Shown one piece after another: positions 42,558 to 51,541 of a DNA stretch of 53,860 bases. The stretch lies in contig CAOKWI010000023.1 of the NCBI GenBank assembly GCA_948473115.1, positions 1 through 53,860 on the forward strand, given 5' to 3'. The first letter of the stretch is position 1. Each line of letters starts with the position of its first letter. The notes under the pieces are model-generated. The model made no database searches and was not told the origin of the DNA. It saw nothing but the letters and a program-made list of their open reading frames with translations. This DNA is from an uncultured Lachnospiraceae bacterium. Lineage in GTDB: Bacteria > Bacillota > Clostridia > Lachnospirales > Lachnospiraceae. A program made the position numbers and the translations under genes.

Positions 42558-43583
42558 TTATTGGATCACATGTATCCAGCCTTCCGGCGCCTCGATCCTG
42601 CCCATCTGGATGCCGGTCAGGGTATCATACAGCTTCTGTGTGACAGGACCCATCTGCGCCATTCCGCTGGGCATACAGATCTCCCTGCCATGATCCACAA
42701 TCTTTCCCACAGGGGAAATAACCGCCGCCGTACCGCAGAGACCACACTCCGCGAAGTCCTTTACCTCCTCCAGGAGAACCTCCCGCTCCTCCACTTCCAG
42801 CCCCAGGTATTCTTTTGCCACATATACCAGGGACCGGCGGGTAATGGAGGGAAGGATACTGTCAGATTTAGGCGTTACCACCTTGTTGTCCTTCGTCACA
42901 AACAGGAAGTTTGCACCGCCGGTCTCCTCCACTTTCGTGCGGGTACCGGGATCCAGGTACATATTTTCGTCGAAGCCCTCCTCATGGGCGCTCACAATGG
43001 CATGCAGGCTCATCGCATAATTTAATCCCGCCTTGATATGGCCGGTTCCGTGAGGCGCCGCACGGTCAAAGTCGCTGACACGGATGGTAATGGGTTTTAC
43101 ACCTCCCTTAAAATAAGGACCTACCGGCGTACAGAAAATGCGGAACTGATACTCATCCGCAGGCTTCACACCGATCACGGGGTTGGAACCAAACATATAG
43201 GGGCGCACATACAAGGTCGCGCCGCTGCCGTAAGGGGGAACAAAGGCAGCGTTGGCAGCCACCACCTTCGTGACAGCCTCCACAAAGCGCTCCTTTGGAA
43301 ATACAGGCATTTCCAGCCTTGCGGCGGATGCCTCCATGCGCTCCCCGTTCAGGTCAGGACGGAAGGTAACGATATGCCCGTCATCCGTCGTATATGCCTT
43401 CAATCCTTCAAAAATGGTCTGCGCATACTGCAGGACGCCGGCGCATTCATTCAGCACAATATTTGCGTCCTCCGTGAGGACACCCTCATCCCACGCACCG
43501 TTCTTATAATTGGATACATATCTGTAATCTGTCTGAACATATCCAAACCCAAGATTGCCCCAGTCAATGTTTTTCTTTTCCAT
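42558..43583 (-). CDS. ilvE: Branched-chain amino acid aminotransferase
   Basis: A 341-aa class IV aminotransferase making Leu, Ile and Val from their keto acids with glutamate. The PLP-lysine lies in GHIKAGLNYA (about 195-205), and YLDPGTRTKVEETGGAN is the conserved phosphate-binding region. AGAGGG precedes the ATG. It is monocistronic as far as the window shows. Confidence 0.95.
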   Translation of the reverse strand: MEKKNIDWGNLGFGYVQTDYRYVSNYKNGAWDEGVLTEDANIVLNECAGVLQYAQTIFEGLKAYTTDDGHIVTFRPDLNGERMEASAARLEMPVFPKERFVEAVTKVVAANAAFVPPYGSGATLYVRPYMFGSNPVIGVKPADEYQFRIFCTPVGPYFKGGVKPITIRVSDFDRAAPHGTGHIKAGLNYAMSLHAIVSAHEEGFDENMYLDPGTRTKVEETGGANFLFVTKDNKVVTPKSDSILPSITRRSLVYVAKEYLGLEVEEREVLLEEVKDFAECGLCGTAAVISPVGKIVDHGREICMPSGMAQMGPVTQKLYDTLTGIQMGRIEAPEGWIHVIQ

Positions 43584-43655
43584 TGGTATTACCCTCTTTC
43601 CTTAAATTAAGGTACCGATCCGGCACCAGCCTTAGCTTGAATTTTTCTGGTAACA

Positions 43656-43684
43656 ATTATTATACTTTTATACTCAAAAGTCAA
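43656..43684 (-). promoter_or_regulatory. Candidate promoter of ilvE
   Basis: Minus-strand TTGACT (43679-43684, overlapping the folA stop) with AATAAT (43656-43661) at a 17-base spacing; a TATAAT three bases closer is also present. Confidence 0.5.
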
Positions 43685-44184
43685 TGATTTTGTTGCGTAA
43701 TTCGTTCATACTTATAGAATGTATATGCAATGTCGAAATAGGTCTGCTCATCACTCTCGGCCGTTACCTGCCATTCGGGATCCCTGTCCAGGTCAGGGAA
43801 ATAAGCATCCGCTTCATAGGTGTGGTCAATTTTTGTCACGTGGGCTGTGTCGCAGTATGGAAGCAGCTGGCGGTAAATACTTTCACCGCCAACCACATAG
43901 ACGTCCCCGGTATCATACTTCTTTAACTCCGCCAGCAGTTCTTCCACGGAATGTACCACCATGGCGCCTTTTATCCGGTAATTCCTGTTTTCGGAGAGAA
44001 TGATGTTGGTGCGGTCCTGTAAAGGCTGTCCCTGCGGAAAAGTCTCCAGGGTCTTCCGTCCCAGCACCACCACCTTGCCGGTAGTCTCCTCCCTGAAATG
44101 CTTCTGATCCCTGGGAATGCTCACAAGAAGCCTGTTCCTGCTGCCGATCGCCCAGTTATTATCTACCGCAACCATCATATTCAT
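43681..44184 (-). CDS. folA: Dihydrofolate reductase
   Basis: A 167-aa dihydrofolate reductase reducing dihydrofolate with NADPH. N-terminal MVAVDNNWAIGSRNRL, VVVLGRKTLETFP and VYVVGGESIYRQLLPY are characteristic. The start is the ATG at 44184, preceded by GGAAAGGGG; the longer frame runs back into a hairpin repeat. Confidence 0.94.
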   Translation of the reverse strand: MNMMVAVDNNWAIGSRNRLLVSIPRDQKHFREETTGKVVVLGRKTLETFPQGQPLQDRTNIILSENRNYRIKGAMVVHSVEELLAELKKYDTGDVYVVGGESIYRQLLPYCDTAHVTKIDHTYEADAYFPDLDRDPEWQVTAESDEQTYFDIAYTFYKYERITQQNH

Positions 44185-44202
44185 ACTTCCACCCCTTTCC
44201 CA

Positions 44203-44370
44203 CTTCCCGTCATGCCGCCAAGAGGGGGCACAAAAACCATGAATGACCTGGTGCAAGTCCGGAAGAATCGCTTTGGCGATTCTTCCCGGAATGATATAGA
44301 TTTTCTTAGTCAGTGTACAAAGAGGTGTGCTTACACACCTCTTTACTGACTTAGAAAATCTTCATTCCGT
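44203..44370. repeat. Modular hairpin element between the MBL and folA genes
   Basis: It begins near the folA ribosome binding site with CTTCCCGTCATGCCGCC, the same edge as at 6698 and 6850. It contains AGAATCGC/GCGATTCT and a long stem (GATTTTCTTAGTCAGT/ACTGACTTAGAAAATC) whose inner arm is AGAGGTGTG/CACACCTCT. It ends at the MBL stop codon. Confidence 0.8.
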
Positions 44371-45972
44371 TCACACTTTCCATTTGTCACACAGCGAGTT
44401 GATCTGGCTGGCAAACTTCGCCATATCCTTGTGTGCCATGCCGTCGCTCTTCTGCACCAGAGCCAGCAGCCTCTGTGCCGCCGCCAGCAGTCTCGCGTAA
44501 ACACCGGAGGCCACTGTCCTGACGGTTTTCTTAACAGGCATGGGCTCCGCCTCATACTCGAATTGATTGGAGAGAAGGTTAAATACCGTACCGCTGTAAG
44601 GTGCGTAGGCGCGCTGGCCATACTCCATTTTCAGGCACTCCGTAAACTGCATGCAGACACTGTCCTCACCATGTACCACAAAGACCTTCTTGGGCTTTTC
44701 CTTAAATCCGTTCAGCCAGTCCAGAAGCCCATCCTTATCCGCATGGCCGCTCATGCCTACCAGCTGCCTGATCTGCGCCCTCACCTGGATCGGTTCGCCG
44801 AACAGCTTCACCTCGTCCGCCCCCTCAATGATCGCCCGGCCCAGCGTGCCCACAGCCTGGTATCCCACAAACAAAATGGTACTCTCCGGCCTCCACAGGT
44901 TATGCTTCAGGTGGTGCCTGATACGTCCCGCCTCACACATGCCGGATGCGGAGATGATGACCTTGGGCGTGTCGATAAAGTTGATCTCCTTGGATTCCTC
45001 ACTGGTGATGGTCAGCTTCAGGCCCGCAAAAGCAATGGGATTGATCCCCTCCCTCACCAGTTCCAGCGCGTCCTCGTCAAAACATTCATAACGGTTTTCC
45101 TGGAAGATCTGTGTGGCCTCCACCGCCAGGGGGCTGTCCACGTACACAGGGAAATTCTCATGTCCCTCCACCATCCGCTCCACCTTGATCTTACGCAGGA
45201 AGTACAGCATCTCCTGGGTGCGTCCCACGGCAAAGGAAGGGATCACCACATTGCCTCCCCTGTCGAAGGTCTCCTTTAAAATGGATGCCAGTTCCCCGAT
45301 GAAGTCCGGATGCCCCGGGGAATGGAGCCGGTTTCCGTAGGTGGACTCCATGACCACATAGTCCGCCTCCTCCGTGGGAATGGGGTCTTTTAACAGGGGC
45401 TGCTCCTTGTTCCCGATATCCCCGGAAAAGACGATCTTCTTCGTCCTGCCCTCCTCTGTCAGCCACACTTCAATACTGGATGAGCCGAGCAGATGTCCGA
45501 TGTCCGTGAAGCGGATCTTAATCCCCTCACAGACCTCCACAACGCTATCGTAACGGCAGGGCACAATCCTCTTGATGATGCCGTCCGCATCCTCCATGGT
45601 ATAAAGAGGCTCCGCGGCCTCCAACGATTCACTTCTCTTCGCCTTCCGGTTCTTCCATTCCGCCTCCATGACCTGGATATGGGCACAGTCACGGAGCATG
45701 ATGCTGCACAGGTCCGCCGTGGCATCCGTCATGAATACCTGACCCCTGAACCCCCTGGCATACAGCAGGGGAAGCAGACCGGAGTGATCCACATGGGCAT
45801 GGGTCAGGAACACGAAATCAATCTTTGCCTCATCCACCGGAAGGGGAACATTCTCAAAGACGTTCACCCCCTGTTCCATCCCGTAATCCACCAGCATATG
45901 CCTGCCGCCCGCCTCCAGATAATGACAGCTTCCTGTTACCTCATGATCCGCACCAACAAATACAAGCTTCAT
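44371..45972 (-). CDS. Metallo-beta-lactamase/beta-CASP RNA-processing protein
   Basis: A 533-aa MBL-fold protein of the RNA-exonuclease (COG1236/YsgA-like) type. Metal motif HAHVDHSG (about 55-62), further motifs FTDIGHLLGS and SGDIG, beta-CASP motif region with MESTYGN, then SASGMCEAGR and MSGHADKDG. Likely a ribonuclease acting in RNA maturation or decay. The start is the ATG at 45972 with GGAGG eight bases upstream. Confidence 0.88.
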   Translation of the reverse strand: MKLVFVGADHEVTGSCHYLEAGGRHMLVDYGMEQGVNVFENVPLPVDEAKIDFVFLTHAHVDHSGLLPLLYARGFRGQVFMTDATADLCSIMLRDCAHIQVMEAEWKNRKAKRSESLEAAEPLYTMEDADGIIKRIVPCRYDSVVEVCEGIKIRFTDIGHLLGSSSIEVWLTEEGRTKKIVFSGDIGNKEQPLLKDPIPTEEADYVVMESTYGNRLHSPGHPDFIGELASILKETFDRGGNVVIPSFAVGRTQEMLYFLRKIKVERMVEGHENFPVYVDSPLAVEATQIFQENRYECFDEDALELVREGINPIAFAGLKLTITSEESKEINFIDTPKVIISASGMCEAGRIRHHLKHNLWRPESTILFVGYQAVGTLGRAIIEGADEVKLFGEPIQVRAQIRQLVGMSGHADKDGLLDWLNGFKEKPKKVFVVHGEDSVCMQFTECLKMEYGQRAYAPYSGTVFNLLSNQFEYEAEPMPVKKTVRTVASGVYARLLAAAQRLLALVQKSDGMAHKDMAKFASQINSLCDKWKV

Positions 45973-46137
45973 AATCCATACCTCCATTTCCGTCCCACAC
46001 TGTTACACCGCAATTGCCGCTTACGGCAATTTGTCCCGCTCTGTTTTCCAAAGGCTTATCCTACACTTCCTTCTTCCGTCCCGATCCCGCCAATCCATCC
46101 GTTTCCGGACCTGTCTGGTTATTTCCTGCCAGATCCC

Positions 46138-47898
46138 TTATTTCAGCGCGTTGGCTGTCTCATAAAAATGATAGTACATACCTCTCTTCCCGATCAGCTG
46201 GTCGTGGTTCCCCTCCTCCACGATCCCCTCCTCCGTCAGCACCAGGATGCGGTCGGAGTTCCTGATGCTGGAAAGCCGGTGGGCTATGGTCAGGGTAGTC
46301 CTTCCCTCGGACAGCTTTGCCAGGGATTTCGCCACGGCAAACTCACTCTCGTTGTCCAGGGCGGAAGTGGCCTCGTCCAGAATAATGATGGGCGGATTCT
46401 TTAAGAACACCCTGGCAATGCTGATCCTCTGCTTCTGCCCGCCGGAAAGCTTCACGCCGCGCTCTCCCACATAGGTCTCATAGCCGTCCTTCAGCGCCAT
46501 GATAAATTCATGGGCGCCCGCCCGCTTCGCCGCCTCAATAATCTCCTCCCTGGATGCCCCGGGTCTTCCATATAAGATGTTCTCATAAATGGTTCCTGAG
46601 AAAAGGTACACATCCTGCTGCACGATGCCGATGCTGCCCCGCAGGCTCTTCAGCGTAAAGTGCTTCACATCCTCGCCGTCCAGGGTAATCCTCCCCTTCG
46701 ACACGTCATAAAACCTGGGGATCAGATTGCAGAGCGTGGTCTTGCCGCCTCCCGAGGGTCCCACGATAGCCACCTTTTCCCCCGGCCGGATCTCCAGGTT
46801 CAGATTGCTGAACACCTGGTTATGGTCATCCGGATATTCAAAGCTGACGTCCTCAAACACAATATTCCCTTTGGGATCTTTCAGTTCCACCGCATCCGGT
46901 TCGTCAAATATCTCGATATCCGCATCCAATATCTGCAGGAATCGCTCAATGCCCGTGACACCCCTCTGGAACTGCTCGGCAAATTCAATGATCCGGCGGA
47001 TGGTAGCGATCAGCGTGGAGACATAAAGCATATACGCCACCAGATCACCTGGCTCGATCAGTCCTTTTATCATAAACACCCCGCCTGCCACCAGCACCAG
47101 CAGGTACATCAGTCCGTCGAACATCTTCACCGCCGTCTGGAAGGCCGCCATGTAGCGGTACGTCAGCTTCTTGATATCCAGGAACACGCCGTTGTCCTTC
47201 TCAAATTTGGACTCCTCCACGGCCTCATTGGTAAATGCCTTTACCACCTTATGCCCCAGCAGGCTGTCCTCGATCCTGGCATTGAGCTCGCCGATCTGGT
47301 TCCTCTGTTTCCGGAAGGCAGCCCGCTGCCGGAAATTCAGTATCATACAGACGATCAGCATCAAAGGTACACACAGGAAGATGATCACGGTCAGAAGCAG
47401 GTTGATATTCGCCAGGATGACAAAGGCGATCACCGTCTTGATCCCGGCTATGAAAAACTCCTCCGGGCAATGATGGGCGAACTCCGTCACATCGAACAGG
47501 TCGTTGGTGATGCGGCCCATGATCTGTCCTACCTTGGTATTGTTATAATAGGTATCCGACAGCTTCTGGAGATGGCTGTAGGCATCCCGCCGCATGTCCG
47601 TCTCGATCTTCGCCCCCATCACATGACCCATATCCGCCATATAGTAGCTGGCAAAGCAGTCAATGATCCGCAGGCCGAAGTAGAGCAGCCCCAGGCTCAC
47701 TATGGTCCTGACGGAGAGGGCAGCCAGATCCCGGATCCCCTCGTTCGTGATATACCGCATGATCATGGGCAGCACCAGTTCACAGACCGTGGTCAGCGCG
47801 GCGCAGAACAGATCCAGCGCCAGCGTTCCCTTATAATTTCCGAAATAAGGCACAAAGCGCCTGAGCAGTTCTTTTGTGCCATACTGCCTTGATTCCAT
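46138..47898 (-). CDS. ABC exporter (fused permease and ATPase)
   Basis: A 586-aa half-transporter: six-helix transmembrane domain (about 15-315) and ATPase (about 350-586). Walker A GPSGGGKTT, signature LSGGQKQR, Walker B IIILDEATSALD. Similar proteins export drugs, lipids or peptides; substrate unknown. AGGAGGG precedes the ATG. No heterodimer partner is adjacent. Confidence 0.93.
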   Translation of the reverse strand: MESRQYGTKELLRRFVPYFGNYKGTLALDLFCAALTTVCELVLPMIMRYITNEGIRDLAALSVRTIVSLGLLYFGLRIIDCFASYYMADMGHVMGAKIETDMRRDAYSHLQKLSDTYYNNTKVGQIMGRITNDLFDVTEFAHHCPEEFFIAGIKTVIAFVILANINLLLTVIIFLCVPLMLIVCMILNFRQRAAFRKQRNQIGELNARIEDSLLGHKVVKAFTNEAVEESKFEKDNGVFLDIKKLTYRYMAAFQTAVKMFDGLMYLLVLVAGGVFMIKGLIEPGDLVAYMLYVSTLIATIRRIIEFAEQFQRGVTGIERFLQILDADIEIFDEPDAVELKDPKGNIVFEDVSFEYPDDHNQVFSNLNLEIRPGEKVAIVGPSGGGKTTLCNLIPRFYDVSKGRITLDGEDVKHFTLKSLRGSIGIVQQDVYLFSGTIYENILYGRPGASREEIIEAAKRAGAHEFIMALKDGYETYVGERGVKLSGGQKQRISIARVFLKNPPIIILDEATSALDNESEFAVAKSLAKLSEGRTTLTIAHRLSSIRNSDRILVLTEEGIVEEGNHDQLIGKRGMYYHFYETANALK

Positions 47899-48012
47899 TC
47901 CTATTCCCTCCTGCGTGCTTCATTACACATAACATTGCCGCCTTCGGCGGTACAGCCGGTCCGTACACATAACATCGGCCTTGTGACACTCCCGTGCAGG
48001 GCTCAGGACGTC

Positions 48013-49182
48013 TCATTTATGCGCCGATAGATTCCCGCCACATACATTATACAACTTTTTCACGACCCAATCCACGAAAATCCAGAAATATTTAAACAAG
48101 CCGTACATCGCCAGCGCTGCCGACACAACCGCCGCAAACAGAATGACATTCACCGTCAGATTACTGTAACGCCCCAAAATCCTGGGAAGCATCAAATCCC
48201 CCATCCATTCCTGGATGCAATAAAATTCCAGGGTAAACAGCCCGAAAAAGGAAAGCAGCCCGGTCAGAGCCTTCCCCAAAAACCTGATACACTTCTTCCC
48301 GCTGAGCGCAGACAAGAACCGGGGCAGCAGAAACGAAAGGGAGACGGACATGAGCAGATTCGGGACGCAGCAGTTCGATTCCGGCACAAGGATGTACATG
48401 TCCTGATAAATGCTTAAATAGCTCAGGTACAGCCCCAGCAGGAGCATGAGCGTCAGAAGCCCCCAGGTCAGTCTGTCAAAGACCACATGCCCTTCTCTGG
48501 CAAGCCAGCCCGCAAGGATCCCGATGATAAATACAGGAATGCGGTTGGTAAGGCCGAACAGATCATAGCGCAGTCTGTCTGCCACGAGCAGAGTACCCCC
48601 CAGCCATACGATGAGCGCGCAAAGCGTAAAGCGGATCTTCCCGGAAGACCTGATGAAAAAGTGGTAATACAGTGGGGAAAAAAGGTAAAAAGTCAATATA
48701 GCAGGCACAAACCATAAGTACGCATACATGCTCTTGCTGTAAAAGTTGATGCACAGTATATTTTGCCAGAACACCGCCGGGGTCCACCCGTAAGGTCCGT
48801 AGTATAACAAGGCCACAAAGACAAACGGCAGAACGATACGCCTGAGCCTTTTGCCGTAAAATACAAACACATTCTTCGACTTTGCAATGGAATATACGGC
48901 TCCCATGCCGGAAAGGAACAGAAAAATATCAACCCCACAAAAACCGATTCTCTTGATAAACGTCTCGACCCATAAGGTTCTCAGATGTTCCCCGGAGATC
49001 GTCTGCCACTCATGGAGAATATAAATCCAGAGAGCGGCAAACCCCATCAGGGCGCCTCTGTAGCGGTTCAGGAGCAAAAAGCCGTTTTGATCGGATAATT
49101 CTGCCGGATCAGGGATCCGCCCCTGTCCGGCGTCAGCGGATCCCCTTTTCATTAACTTTTCTATCATTCCAACTGCTGCCAT
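48013..49182 (-). CDS. Acyltransferase-3-family membrane protein
   Basis: A 389-aa polytopic membrane protein with about ten transmembrane segments. FLSGMGAVYSI and the early RYRGALMGFAALWIYILHEW region fit acyltransferase 3 enzymes that O-acylate cell-surface glycans. The start at 49182 is plausible but the ribosome binding site is only moderate. Substrate unknown. Confidence 0.78.
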   Translation of the reverse strand: MAAVGMIEKLMKRGSADAGQGRIPDPAELSDQNGFLLLNRYRGALMGFAALWIYILHEWQTISGEHLRTLWVETFIKRIGFCGVDIFLFLSGMGAVYSIAKSKNVFVFYGKRLRRIVLPFVFVALLYYGPYGWTPAVFWQNILCINFYSKSMYAYLWFVPAILTFYLFSPLYYHFFIRSSGKIRFTLCALIVWLGGTLLVADRLRYDLFGLTNRIPVFIIGILAGWLAREGHVVFDRLTWGLLTLMLLLGLYLSYLSIYQDMYILVPESNCCVPNLLMSVSLSFLLPRFLSALSGKKCIRFLGKALTGLLSFFGLFTLEFYCIQEWMGDLMLPRILGRYSNLTVNVILFAAVVSAALAMYGLFKYFWIFVDWVVKKLYNVCGGNLSAHK

Positions 49183-49305
49183 AATACTTCACCAACCATA
49201 AATCTTCTGTAAAGCAAAATACTGTCCTGAATAAGGTTATTATATCATGGCTGAGGCGATACGTCACGGTCTATTTACAGGGTTCCCGCATGACCCAAGC
49301 CCCCA

Positions 49306-51360
49306 TCACCTGACAATGCCTGTCCCATAAATGGCAAATCTGTCATTTTGCCAGGCCAGCTCATACCCGTTCCGCCCCATAAACTGCAGGACCATTTCAC
49401 CATGATCGTTTGCTTCCAGTCCTCCATCCTGCCAATCCACCAGCACAACGGGACCTTCCGATCCATTCTCCCTGATCTGCAGTTCTTCTTCCCAGAGAGC
49501 TTCCTCTAAGGTATCAGAGCTGTACGACGCCAGGTCGCACCAGGAATTAAATGCCGGCGGCATCTGTAGATAATACGAAAGCGCTGGCACATTTCCAAAC
49601 AGGATTACTTCCCTGCCCTGTAATCCATGTTCGTTCACGTAATCGCTCAGTTCCGTCATCCACCGCGCCTTTTCGGGATTCATCCTGATGCCTGCCAGTA
49701 TCCCATTATTATCCACCGAAGCAGTCAGGTCATACACACCGTCGGCCTCGGCATAGGCAAATTTTGCGCCAAACCCATAAAACTGAAACAGGCACAACCC
49801 TGTAAACGCCGCCAGGAGCCCCTTGACAGGATAGGCGCTGAACAAGATAGCCCCCACACGCTTTGACTTTGCCTTCCTGCAAAAGCGCCAGCACCGCCAT
49901 AGCGTGACAGGTGCGGCAAGGAAAAGATTATTCAGACTTAGAAAAAGAAGGTTATTACTGCCGATGGCTGTCACCAGCACCACCAGTACCACCATGATAC
50001 TGACCAGCTTCTCCTTCTCGGAGCCCTTCCTGGTTAGGAGACCTGTAAATCCGCTCAGAAGGCACAGCATCAAAAACAGGATTCCCGGCCGAAGCATTAC
50101 GCTATAGTCGACAGGACCGTTTCCCAAAAAATCAGTCGTGCAGAAACCCTTCATGTAAAGCCACGCCAGCACAGCAAAACTGACCAATCCCCACAGGCAT
50201 CTGAGTTCCCATTGAAATGCCTTTTCCATCCCAAACCGCTTTTGAAGCGGGTATCCCGCAACAGAATACAGCAATATCCCTACAGGGAACAATACCACAG
50301 GAAGGACCGCCGGATGAAGCAGAAATTCCTTTCCTGCAAAAGCTGTCATCACCTTCTCCGAGGTGCGGAAAACTTTCACGCACAGCCATGCCAGCGTCAC
50401 AGAGCCGGCTGACGCCAGGAGGATCCTGCCGCACCACCAGCACAGCCTCCTCCCACCGTGCTGCAGCAGTCTGTCCGCGGCAGCAAACAAGGCCATCCCC
50501 GCCGCCAGGACAAGGCCGAACAACACAACCCAGTACATATTTTCCCCGTAAGTCTTTATCATGTTAATCAACATGCCGTCCGGCCTGTAAGCGGTATGGT
50601 CAGATGTCATTGCGAACAGCCTCCGGATACCGGACACATATTCGGAAATGCCATACTTCATATGGATGTACGTAAACAGCACCGATAAAGAAAGCGCATA
50701 GCCCGCAAAACACCAAAGAGTGTGCCTTCCCAGGCCGCGCCACAGGCTTTTGTCCAAAGCCCCTCCTTCCCTTCTCTTCCTGGACCACACCGAAATGTCA
50801 TATTCCCATACCGCCAGGATCAATACCATCTCTGGCAGGTTGGAAACCCGTACCAGCACATTTGCACCCAGACATACTCCCGCCAGCACAAGGCAGATGT
50901 TCTTGTCTTCCGTAAGCCCGACATACAGCAAAACCGTACAGGCAAGAAGGAATGCATAGGTCAGATAATTATAGAGCACTGCAGTGGGACACCAGCACAG
51001 ACTGACAGCCACAAGTTCTCCTATCAACGCGATCCATCCCGGCATCCCAAGCCTGCGGGTACAGAACAGATACCCTGATACCGCCAGCAGGCTGACGATC
51101 AGCCCCGTGTAAAAATTCATGCCCAACAGACTGCCCGCACAAGGCAGTCTCATCAGCAGATTTCCCGCTGCATTGGCCAGATAAGTGGCAAACAGCCACA
51201 TGGAGTCCATATGCTCCAGACCCATATATTGGAAATTTGAATAATTGTAGCCTGTATCCCAAAGATCCAGACCCCAGTTAATGTGGCGCAGCGGATATAT
51301 GACCAATACCACCACAAAAAGTATCTCCAGACAAACTCCATATCTTCCGCTCTTTTTCAT
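49306..51360 (-). CDS. Large polytopic membrane protein, GT-C-like
   Basis: A 684-aa protein with at least 12 transmembrane segments and a C-terminal soluble domain of about 150 residues. HINWGLDLWDTGYNYSNF after TM1 resembles the acidic first loop of GT-C glycosyltransferases. The start is the ATG at 51360, preceded by GGAGGGGG; the 49-residue upstream frame is unsupported. Role in envelope glycan assembly is an inference. Confidence 0.65.
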   Translation of the reverse strand: MKKSGRYGVCLEILFVVVLVIYPLRHINWGLDLWDTGYNYSNFQYMGLEHMDSMWLFATYLANAAGNLLMRLPCAGSLLGMNFYTGLIVSLLAVSGYLFCTRRLGMPGWIALIGELVAVSLCWCPTAVLYNYLTYAFLLACTVLLYVGLTEDKNICLVLAGVCLGANVLVRVSNLPEMVLILAVWEYDISVWSRKRREGGALDKSLWRGLGRHTLWCFAGYALSLSVLFTYIHMKYGISEYVSGIRRLFAMTSDHTAYRPDGMLINMIKTYGENMYWVVLFGLVLAAGMALFAAADRLLQHGGRRLCWWCGRILLASAGSVTLAWLCVKVFRTSEKVMTAFAGKEFLLHPAVLPVVLFPVGILLYSVAGYPLQKRFGMEKAFQWELRCLWGLVSFAVLAWLYMKGFCTTDFLGNGPVDYSVMLRPGILFLMLCLLSGFTGLLTRKGSEKEKLVSIMVVLVVLVTAIGSNNLLFLSLNNLFLAAPVTLWRCWRFCRKAKSKRVGAILFSAYPVKGLLAAFTGLCLFQFYGFGAKFAYAEADGVYDLTASVDNNGILAGIRMNPEKARWMTELSDYVNEHGLQGREVILFGNVPALSYYLQMPPAFNSWCDLASYSSDTLEEALWEEELQIRENGSEGPVVLVDWQDGGLEANDHGEMVLQFMGRNGYELAWQNDRFAIYGTGIVR

Positions 51361-51541
51361 AATATACCCCCTCCATGCCCTGCAAATCCGACGCGTGAAA
51401 CGCCTTATACAGCGCTTCGCAGGTTTTGACAATAGAATGTCCACGCCATAGACATAATTGACTTCACCCATTGGTTTATTCCCGTCCGTTTTATAGGATA
51501 TGTTCATTCATCCCAAACTGCCGTCTCCTGCTTGTATCCGG